Origin: Reticulitermes lucifugus
Lineage: Eukaryota > Arthropoda > Insecta > Blattodea > Rhinotermitidae
Assembly (NCBI GenBank): GCA_026260175.1
Contig: JAKCWW010000017.1
Location: 1-64,000, forward strand
Reading direction: 5' to 3'
Length of the DNA: 64,000 nt
The notes beneath the pieces were generated by a model, which saw only the letters and a list, made by a program, of their open reading frames with translations, did not search any database and was not told the DNA's origin. The position numbers and the translations under genes are program-made. Shown piece after piece: positions 48,301-60,300 of this stretch. Position 1 is the stretch's first letter. Each line of letters opens with the position of its first letter.

Positions 48301-51300
48301 ATGGATTCACATGTCTTTATAAAGAAAGACACAGGGACATGGTTCCAAAAGTACATCTTTCTTTAGAAATAACAAAAATAGGACAATAAACTACAGCTTA
48401 GGGTCTTCTAAAAACAAGATAAACAGACGGAACTCTACTTCTAAAATACAATCCTTGAATCTGTTTTGTCAGCTCACAGGGATGAACAGTTCTTGCTAGC
48501 TTGTAGGTACAGTGAAGTCTAAATAAGTTTGTTGGAGAAAGTTTTCTTCAGCAGAGGCATAAACAACGCTACCATCAAAACATAATGGTACCCACAGTCG
48601 CAAGGAAAGTAGACTGGCGAAAGTTGGAGAAAGTTCACGCACATTCACGTTTGGTAACACAATGTAATGACATACGATTCACTTCCAAGAACAAAAGAAA
48701 AGCTCATAGAAAGTGAGATTGGGAATCTGATGATGGCAAAAGCAACTGTGCCAAAGATCTAATCTTGCAGCCAGAATGCATGTGTTACATCTGACAGGTC
48801 CATATGGACAGCCTTCCAGACTGAAGTGTCAGGGATGAGAATCTTTCAATTTATATTTCCTTTAATATTTAAAAACAAATATTAGTTTCATGTCCCTCAG
48901 CAACAGCACCAAAATATGAGCTCAGTTTCAGTGGAACTAGGTATGATATATCACTGCTACGTTAGGTTCTGCCTCATAGGTTCAAACGTTCTCTTCAGGC
49001 CCTGTTCTGAAACACCATTAATCTTTAGTTAACTAGTCTTCCTTTCCAGAACTCCATATCACAGAGAATTGATCTGGCTGCTACTGCAACTAAGAATTTT
49101 GTGGAGAAGAAATGAGAAGAGGCTACATTTTGTGGAAAAGTTTTGATAAGTTAAGTCATGATGTTACAAGAGCTGATGCGGTTATTTATTTATGTCAATA
49201 TAGAGTAATAACAATCAGACTTGTGGACTGAATTACAGGGAGAGTGGCAGAACCCTGAGCAAGGTTTCTTCAGTACAGTTTTTCCATTGCAAATTTTCCC
49301 CTCATGTAATAAAGAATTTATTGATGTAAATGAACTAATGAATGTAAATGATGTAAAGGAACTGATGTAAATGATGGTGGTTAAGTAGGATCATAGGTTA
49401 ATTGAGTATTAGTTATGACACAGTCCACTGTAAATAAGCCACTATTTTTGTCACAGAAGGTAATAAGTACATGTAATCTTCAAAGGAAGAAAGGAAAAAG
49501 AGAAAGAAAGAAAGAAAGAAGAAAAAATTGCTGTCTCACCTCACTGGGGTTGGTGAGAGCAGTTTTCAGGATTGTTCCATTCACAAGGTGAGGCGGAATT
49601 CCATGCTCAGTTGTCACCATCCCCTTCTGTTTCTCCGCCTGACCTTTCACCTGCCCGTTTTTTGGATTCTTCTTGTGCTTCTTGTATTTGACCTTACAAA
49701 ACACAACAGATACAAAAATGGCAACACCGATAGGAAGAATACAACCTATTTTCCTACGACCAATATTGATGTCATTCTCTTTTGTTCCTGATCTTCAAAG
49801 TGAACTCTTTCCAGATGTTCAGATGTCCAGCACGTCATAACCTCTTTCATTTCCCTAAGTGAGCAGCACTAGGGGACTGCATAAATCACAAAAACTTAAT
49901 TATAAACATCCTCCATTCCTTACCTCATTTCTTTTAGGTCCAAATACTTCACTAAGCACTTTATTTTAAAATACCTGTAATTTATATATGAGACCAAGTT
50001 TTAAACAAATAAAAAAATGAGAAAATCACTGTTTTTACAATTCTCAATCTTCAGTGGTTTAGAAAGCATATGAGGTTGATAAGTTTTGAACCAATTAATA
50101 ACGGACATTTTATAACTCTTTCGGTTCTCTGTAGTTAAAAACCCATACTTCTGAGTGAAAAGTATGTGAAACCATTCAAAACAGTACCCATCAAATTGTC
50201 AAAACATGCAGCTTATTTCAAGTTCATTTTAGTTCCCTTAAAGGGTGACAAATCATAGTAATAGGATTCGACTGTGTTAACTTTGAGCACTAGAATAAAT
50301 TATGACTTGGCAATACTCCACGCATGTTGATAAAATGTAACATTTTCATCAAACATTTCATTTGTATTGGACTATTTCTACATCCTGCTGTTTCTTTTAA
50401 CCTGCTAGAGGATTTATTGAATGTAATAAAGATGATGATGATGATGATGAAACATGAAAGTGACAATGACATAACTGTACGTGCATGAGTGAACATTATG
50501 AATAAAATATATATTTTTGAATGCTGAAAAATGTGATAATGACTGTTAGAGGAACATAAAAGACTCCTGCAGCTTACTCTGTAATTGTAATACCCCTAAC
50601 TACCTTAATTTTACAATAACTGGGAACCTCTATATTCTACATTCCTTCTTACGAGTTCCTTTGTGCCAAACTGTTTTTTAAAGACCAGTTTACCTGAAAA
50701 CTGGGGTAAACTTTTTATAAAGTGTTGTATGGCCTGGCAACTTCACAGTTCATTTTTTGGGTTTTCATTTTTCTGTCAAGTACATAACCAACTAACTTCA
50801 TGGAATTGGGTCTTTCTTGAGAAATTAATAGTCGCTAAGCTAGTCAAGACATTCCTTGCCTATTATGAAATCCAAAGTTTATTACTACTTTCACAAGAGT
50901 CTGCCAATAACCCCTATACTCAACCCTTGAAATATGTATATTGTCAATAATGCAGTGATGCACAAGCCTCTTTTGTTTCAAATATGTACATTATTTCAAA
51001 ATTACATATACCCTATTTTGCTTTATAAAGAAATGTATGCTTGTAATATCATAGTTTTCATGCATATGTGTTTGTCTTCCTTGGTTCTGTGAAGTCCCAA
51101 AGGAGAAACCTTTTCAATCAGTACCATCAACAATGGGGATAATATGAACTTTTTAGGTGGGAGGAGCACCACTGGCACCATTCTGTGCAAGATTCTGAAG
51201 TGATGTATTGTGGCAAAAACACGGAAATATCTTGCTAATCCCAAGACTTTTACAATGATGGCAAACACAGAGTACCAACACATTTATTTTTACAATGACC

Positions 51301-54300
51301 AATGTAGGTAGGCAAATTAAATTTGGTACTATATTGTGACATATTAACATTTAATAACCATCTTCAGCACATCATTGAACTCCACCCTGCTTGGTGACTT
51401 CCCTGCAAATATATGGCACTTTTCTATTGGGAAAAGAGAAGTGGTCTTTCTGCAAAGTAAAATGGTACTGTTGTCATCCTTAAAGGAGGAAAGAAAGAGA
51501 GAGAGAAAAAAAAGACAGAAAAAATAAAAAGAAGGCAAGAAAGAAAGGTCCCAGTACTGCATACTATTGCGCATTTAATAATAATAATGAGAAAAGCACT
51601 GCATGTACGTAATCCGAACTCCATGTACAGACTTCTTCAGACGTACACATATCAGACTTTACTTTTGAAAGGGCTTTCTTTACAAAATCTTATACAAGTA
51701 TAAGTATTATACAAACAATTACAATTTTTAAGTACTGTCAATGCCTAAACTTCTGTATGGATGAAAGAATAAGTGTAGTGTCCAGAATACAAGATAATGA
51801 AACAAACACTTTCAAGGCTATATAGGACAAAATTAAATAAGTTTCCAACTCACAACAAACAAGAAAGGGCATAAAAATTGGCTGCTCATCATAAAAATGA
51901 AGCCTGAATATTTCTCCTGTTATATTACAATATATGGTCCTAGTCGAAGAGGAGACATTCCTAATCCATGATACGAAGACCTGAAGTCAGAACACAGCCT
52001 TAGCAACCCCACAAGCTTAATTTTGGCTTGACACTACTACATGACAATTTTCAAAAACTATTCTAACTACAAATTTTCAACCTACAATATTACTTCAATA
52101 AACTAGAATTGGATTTTTAATATTAACCCTGTTAGTCAGGTTCATGCTGTTAATATCAATGCTCTGCCACTGACTGGAACTCTAAACATACACTTCTACA
52201 ATAAGCTTGCATGTACTTATAAAATGAGATGAGTTCTCATATTTTACCATTGCACTATGAGCACTCAGCCATTTTATAAGTGTGTGTTAAAACTCTGTTC
52301 CTGCAGTGGCAGAGTGCTCATGTCAACTATGTGATCCTGGCTAACTTGGTTAACAAGACATTCTATGTCTGCAACAAATCAGCTTTCAGTATAATAATGA
52401 TTCTGTGGCTTAGGGACTGGTTTGTATTTGTTTAGTGCACCTAAGGTACTTGATACCTCAATAATGCCATATCAAATACTGTAACTGTTTACATTAATGC
52501 AAAATACGTTGCAAATGTGAAAGATAACCTGGTTTTTAGGGAAAAAACAGTACGATGCTACAGTGGAACTCTGTTCACTATAAATCAAACATAAATGGAC
52601 GAACATTATTTTGACATTGTTAACCTAAATATGAAGAGTGCATTCTGTTACAAAATTATGCATTCACTGACAAGCAGATTTTCTCTTCCTGTTTTGTACC
52701 TAAATTCTAAATGTAACCAAAATGTTCTGGGGTACTGAATGCATGAACTGAGACAAATTAGGAGAATGTGTTCCAGTCCAGACCAGCCAATCATTTATCA
52801 TCATTTTCTAAAAGCAATATGCAAAGTACATGATTCAAAATAGTTTGAAGTTCTTTCTACCTATACCTTGTACAAGTTATAAACAGCACCCGAATTTCGG
52901 CCTCCTGGCATCCGGTCCTCTCGAACAGCTGCCACAGAACAACAAACATTATTACACAGCAATCAATACGTGGTCTCCCAGTATAAAGTTCGTCCTTTAA
53001 TTTTGTGATGACATATTTAATACATGACATTGAAAAGTATAAAGATATGTGAGGACTTACTTGAATGACAATATTCTGGTTGCTGAAACTGGTTATGTTC
53101 TAAAAGAGTTTACAAACAACAACAAAAAAATTATTAATTGCTCTGGGAAATTTGTAATATGCAATTACAGAAGTATGACTTCGATATTCTAAACTCACTT
53201 ACACTCCTAATGCAACAGATTGAACTTATTTCTGCCAGAATCACCTTCATCCCAAGTACTGAGTTTCACAAATCTCAGTTAGCCTTTTACAAAAATTGTT
53301 CACATGATTCATCCAAAATTTCAGTGCCTTTACTTACCAACATAATGATTTGAGAATTAGCATTACATTTTAACCCTTTAAGCATCGCTAATGAATCGTC
53401 TACTGACCATGACCATTACAGTATTAAAATTGCATCTCCAATGCGAGATACATTTCAATTTTCAACTTTCATGTCAGAAAATGCTTTCCAGTAAGTAGGC
53501 TTACATACTTTGCAAAAGTGCCTGACCGCTGACCTATCTTCACACAGTGAAGATGTTTTGTCCACAGCATCCTAACTCTCCCCTTAAGAGGAACTTCAGC
53601 AATGCAATTGTACATCTCACTGTGTTTACATTAATGGGCTGGATACCACACATTTCAAAATTCACTTACAAGAGTACATTCATCAAAATTTATCACATTC
53701 CTAATGTTTCATAGGGAAAATCTGAGTGACCCTCCTAATCATCTATTTTCTTGTTCTGAGAGTCATTCTGTGAGCTGAACCCAGCATCTGGCAGACACAA
53801 TATTTTTGTGTAACGTAGCAATCAAGAAATGCAATCAACAGACTTCATGTGAAGTCTGTGAATGGGTCAATCATGCTTGTGTAACTACGTGGTACAGTAC
53901 CATTTTCATTGTGGGTTTAGTTTTGAAGCACTTATGTGCAGACTTAACACTTATTTTAACAAAACTAACCTAAAACTGTACACACTGAGTGATTTTTAGT
54001 TTCCTTTAATGGGCAGAATAAAAAATTATTTTTGTAAACATCTTCAAATCAACTTATACTGGAATGTATTAACTTGGAGCTTAAACCCCAGTTTATAAAT
54101 ATTATTTACTGGTGTTCATGCTACAAAAGAGGCTCATTAATTGTAAATTACTAAACAAGTTATGTTCATGAATACCATACTTCACCATTTGTTTAAAAGG
54201 ACTGCACTTGTGATGGGCAGTGCACTGAAGTAAGGCTTGTCATGTCACTAATTTCTCTCTTACCTGCCTGTTATCACCCCCTGACATGAACATACTGACT

Positions 54301-57300
54301 CTATTCTGTCTCTGCACAGCCACTGCACCTAATTTAATGCTACATATGCTGCTGTTATTTCAATTGATTGTAAGAATTAACTCCCAGAATATAAGAAGGT
54401 GGAATTGGAGCACCTACTGTAGTAAAAAGTGGGCTACCATGAGGCAAATTTAAAGGAAAAAATCAGCATCATGACATTACTATACAGTTCCCAGCATTCA
54501 CAACTGCACTGATGACATACTACAAGGGTTCATGCAGTTTGATAGCTTTGAAATGCTACTGACAGAATATAGTTTTATTCACAGGCTATGTGCTGCTGTA
54601 TGACAAATCATTAACTGGAATATGTCTCCAGAACAACAGCACCATATTCAATCAGTATTGACGACAGATTAACTAAGGGGCATTTGTGTATAAAATTACC
54701 CCAGAGTCAGATTTATACATTGGAGAAGTATGTAACTAAATGCCTATATATGTTACACATAAATATTAATTTTTTAAAACCTGACAGTAACTTCAGTATT
54801 AACATAATGAATGTTACTACATTCACAACAGCCTGTCCTCAGCAGTATGTAGCTTACAACACTCTACCATTTGAATACATACGTTCTTCTGTGAGTTTGA
54901 AATAGATATTAATCAATGAAAAAAATCTGACTGTTAACTACAGGACAGACAATGAAGGGAATAATATAAGACATATAACAATATTGTATCTTCCTGAGAA
55001 GGCTTGTCAGTCCTTTATAACAGATTATCATTACCAGCAGTGGAAGAAAACAGCATATTGAAGCATGGTGTACCAAAATCCATAGTAGTTCACATTCAAA
55101 AACAGACAGCAAGAGGTAATTAATTCAACAAGCAGTGTATACAAAAACAATAGAAGATGCAACAACTGTAATTAATAGTAACATAAAAGTCTGCTGTACT
55201 GAAATTTCAAGGATTCCTCCCTCACTCTAAAATATTATTTGTTTGTTTCATTTAAGTGTTTATTTGAATATATTCTTTGTATTGTTACAGGCATTAGTTG
55301 CCTACCTTACTTAAATTTGTGCTATTTCTTTCAGTGACTGAGATTACGGATCATGTGCCAGTTCTTTCACTGTTTCATGAAAGATGCATTTAAAATTATT
55401 ATGAGTTATTTGCACGAAATGCATAAAATAACAATGAGACGTCTATATTAAAAGTTGTGGGGTACGTTTCATTTTTGCTTCATCTCTCTTAAAATTAACA
55501 ATTACTTTATATAAATTTGCAGACCGTTTTATTAATCATCTGCTAAGGAAAACTTCCAACACACAGAAAATGTTGTACATGATATTAAAGACGGGGTTTA
55601 TTAATAAATCTTTATCTTTTACAGCAGCAGTTTTCAATAGAGAATTCAGAAAATACTGGTGTGTATAATCCGGTAGGTTAAAGATTTTTCATTCATTTTA
55701 CAGGGTTGTATATTCTAGGCACATATTACAGCTATCCTGGACTTTCAGAATTCTGTGGTGGATGGCACACATGTCTAAAACACATTTATCAAAACGGTTG
55801 GGAAAGAGAGAGCTTAAAAACATGCAAGAACATTTCTGCAATTATAAATGGCTGTGTTTTTTCTTCTTGAGTCAGAACCAAAATAAAATCAAAATTATAT
55901 CACAAGCGTCAGCAAACTCCGTCACCCTGACCTTCATACGCATACAAATTACAAAACTGGTGGAAGACACAAATAATCGTGGTTTAGCATAACTCACATG
56001 CAATTTTAATTACATTTCTTCCTTTAAAATTAAAGCTGTATGAACTTAGGAATTCCAGTCATTTTCATACTTGAGCCCTCAGGCTTTTCGAATGCGATAT
56101 GTTGAGAAACAGGTACAGTGTGTTCCACCTATGGTATTTTACATGTTTTATGTGGTCAGGCTTTCAATTTTTACATATAAAAGTAACAGGAAATGAGCAG
56201 AAAATTATATGCTTATTTTCTTGCCTGCGCTGATTCGTAACAACTGAGAAAATGTAGGCGATTTCTAAAATGTTTGATTTTAAAATGTTCACGTTTAGGC
56301 GGGAAACATTTTCTCTTCAGATAGGTAGAAGTTGTTTGCCTACCACCCACTACGAATACTGCGCACGCAAAATAAAGCGGCGTGCGGTAACTTCATATTA
56401 AAACGAAAGACTGTATTTGTCGAAAAGTAGTACCTAAAATTATTAGCTTTAAATTTATGGAAAATTAATTTTCGTTTAACGAATTTTCACTTAATTGACA
56501 ACTTTGAAAGAACGCATCTCTTTCGTATATTGGGGAGTTAGTGCAGACCTATAAGTAGTACCTCTAAAAAAAGATTCATTCAAAGCATTCACATAACAGA
56601 CAAAAAGAGGAGCTGGTACGAACCTTGGAGAACCATACCCTGCTCAATGCACTTCTTGAAGCGACAATACTGACATCTGTTGCGCTGCGCCTTTGTTATC
56701 TCACAGTTGCCATCAGCGACGCACGTATACACACGCCTGTTCTGTACCGTGCGTTTGAAGAAACCTTTACATCTAGAAACAACCAAAACCGACCCTAGTT
56801 CGAGCCGTCCAAAACCATAGCTTCCATTCACATCACCTTCCGTCCTTGTTACTGTTCTTTCCTCTTTTTACTTCGTGTTATTAGAACGGGAATTTCTCCC
56901 GTTAAAAAGATGTTCCTTTCGGCACACCAGTAGAAACGTGACTTAAATCAAACGGGCTTAACATTTCAGTCTCAAAGTGTTTCAAATTACAGGTTTAAAC
57001 TTAAAAGCAAATGTCAGAGCAATTATAACAGCAGTGTGCATAGTGTGAGGGAAATTTTAAAATCCAGTTTCTAAACCAAATCTGTCCCCAGATAAGTACA
57101 ACATTTGAATTTATAACGTACGTAATCTCCTAAATACCAGAAAGTTGAAAATAACTGCTAGGAACTGGATTACAGAGTCCAAGAATCTCTAAGACGCAGG
57201 GTGTTTCTGCACAACGAAATTCGACAGAAATGCATTTTGATCCCCTATATAGGCTACTCTTAAATGCAAAATGTATGACATTTTAGTAAGTATCTTTCGA

Positions 57301-60300
57301 GTGATTTCCTTTTGAGTATTCATCAGTCCATCGAATTCCCAAAATGTATTCTGCACAGCAAAACAGTATCAAGAACAGATATATATTAAGAAATGTACCA
57401 AGACGATTTAGCCAAGAAATGCGACACAGAGAATGCAGTACAGTAAACAAGAATAATTTTACATCCTTACACCACCCAATGTTAATTTAACTGTTACTGA
57501 CACTACATATATATATATATATCTTACTTTAATAGTTTAAATGACGCGTACTTAACAAAGCGCTCTCTGCTGTGTGTATCATATGTTTGATTATGGGAGA
57601 AGATAAGATAATGTAAATAACTGTAAAGGGAAACCATAATTCCGCAGCCCTGGACCAAGAGGCCTTGCTCAGCAGCGCGGCTTCAGCATGTCACAGTATG
57701 ATTTTTTTTTTCGTGGCTCTACAGCCCCTAGTGGGCCAGCGCGTCCTCATTGTCGAGGCTTCACAATCACACTCAGGCACACCACACTCGGTAAGACTCC
57801 TCTGGACGAGTCATCGGCCCGACGGAGGGACCTCTACCTGACAAGACACAACACTCAAAAGAGACAGACATCCATGCCCCAGCCGAGATTTGAACCCGCA
57901 ATCCCAGCAAGCGAGCGGCTGCAGACCCACGCCGTCAATATGAGTATACCAGTCATAATGCGCACAAAGCACTCAGTTACCCCTGAAACTCAAATTTCTT
58001 AATAACGACAGTCAATGGCCATGACGTGACGTGGGCAAAGACATTACCTTTCAGTCTCAGGCAAAATTCCACTTCCAACTTTCCTAGAATATCACATTCT
58101 ATTACCGCATAACTAACTCCTTGAAGCAGAATTATACTTCAGAACTCGATAGTCACCCAGCTAGACATGAAACTCAAAGAATCCTTCCCGTATTGACAAG
58201 TGCCGACCCCTAAACCCGATCCTTATCTCGTTGAATCCCGTCAGCACCATTATTTTCTATTTATTTATCCTACAAAGAAGCTTTAAGGAAAGCACGAGTA
58301 GCAGCAAACACCCTCATGCCGAGAACATTATTCTGACTTTCATGTATACAAGGCACTTGGGCAGCAGATGATACACATCAGACCTTCATGTAGTCACCAT
58401 TGACATTTAAGCATTTGTCCCACTGTGGCACCAAGTTTTGTATGTCGGCGTAGAAGGAATCTGTAGCTAGGGGGTGACAGCTTACTTCATGTCGGCGTCT
58501 GTTGCTAGTCGATTGCCAGCCAGGTACTTCTTAAGGGATCCAAACGGATGGAGATCACTGGGCGCGAGACCAGGACTGTATGGAGGATCATCCATAACAT
58601 TCCAGCAGTAGTGCCCTAACCAATCACAAGTCCAGTCGGCAGTGTCGGGGCCCAGTGATTGCCATCTCTTTGGACCTCTTAAGAAGCACCTGACTGGCGA
58701 CCGATTTACAAAAGATGATGACGTGAAGTAAGGTGTCACCTCCTGGCTAAAAATATTTGATACCGATTTCTTCTACGTCGGGATACAAGCGTTGGTGCCA
58801 CGCTGAGACAAAATGCTTAATTTCAACAGCGCCTATGTGGAGGTCTGATTCGCACCGTCTGCTACCCATGTACCATTTATACGTCGAAGTCAGACTAAAC
58901 ACCGGGGTGTGTGTTTTAAAATTTCCTTGTAAGTTTTAGCATGATCGTCAAATCTACGTCCAGATCTCCCAAATAACCTTTTCTCTTCAGCATATCTAAA
59001 CTTTTGTGTTCACACTGTGATTACTGGAACTAGATGTATGAGTACAGGCGCAGTAGCGCTTCCATACAGCGGTTATTGCAGACGTGGGCTTCTCAGCTCC
59101 CACGTGCGCGATACATGCCTCGCGTAACTCATCTTCATCTACTGCCAAAGGAATAATTCTGTACGTAAAGTAGCTTTTAAGGGCTGGACGACCGGATCTG
59201 ATTTATAGATGAGTGGCGATTTTCGTCACGGAAACCTTATGCAGATCAATTCTAGAGTACCTGGATAGAGGCCAGGGCGCTAGATTGTAGCTCAGCAATA
59301 CTCAGGTTCGCGGCGTATAAAGAGCGAAACTATATCACTGTCGCCCTGTCCACCTTCAAGACGGGTTAGCTGCAAGGGTGACTGTAATTTTTGCCTTCAT
59401 GCAACGGTTCTTTTCTGCAATTTAGACGTGATGTTTAAAAAGGGTTTGCCAAATGTGTTATTATTTCATTATGTAAAGCACTCCACTTTCTTGCATTATT
59501 CAGATATGTGCTTCATACAGCATTATTTAAAACAATGATAATATATACGTATGCATATATATGTAAAGTGTCAGAACAGGTATAAATTATTTACAAAATG
59601 TTTTTATTCTGCTTCAAATAGAAAATATCACGATGCAATAACGACTCTATTCCATCCATCATTCTGGTCTATTATTTTGATATACCAGACAAGCAGACAT
59701 CCATATGAATGTGGATACATTGCATCGCAATATTTCGTCCATAAGAAGTCGAAAGAAAATTAATTTGAAGAATCGTGTTTTCAGGACGAAGTGTAAGATT
59801 GTGTTAAGACACAAATATTACCTCTGCCGCGGATTGAAATCTGGGCGGTAAGGTTTGTCTCTCAACTTGACAACTTTGTAGAATTGCCCATACTTGGTTA
59901 TTTACACAGAATAACGTGAGTTGGAGTGTAGTTACTACTACAGACAGACAATCAACAAGTTCGTTCGTAAGTAAGTGATGGAGCACGACTCACCCCTCGC
60001 AGGTGATGATACCGTAGTGCAAGCCAGTCGCCTTGTCCTCACAAATCATGCAGATCATTGGCTGTTCCTCCTCGTCCTGGTCTTCTTGAGTGTGACTTAT
60101 CGGGTGGTGCTCCGCCCCCAGAACAGTAATGCTCGGAGGTAACAACTTCTGCTCACCATTACCACCATTTCTGTGAGTCCAGGGCATAGGAGAGCCCCCA
60201 GATGTGGCTGTGGACGTCAGATTCAACGCCTGCATCTGTTGCTGTTGGGAGACCGGTAGCTGCGTTAGGTCCCCAGCCCATAACCTCTCCATATTCAGGG

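Noticed and set aside
53370-53650. Possible MITE with TTAACCCTTTAAG-type end, similar to about 63270-63510
   Set aside because: The similarity is limited to a short end segment and no inverted partner could be aligned.
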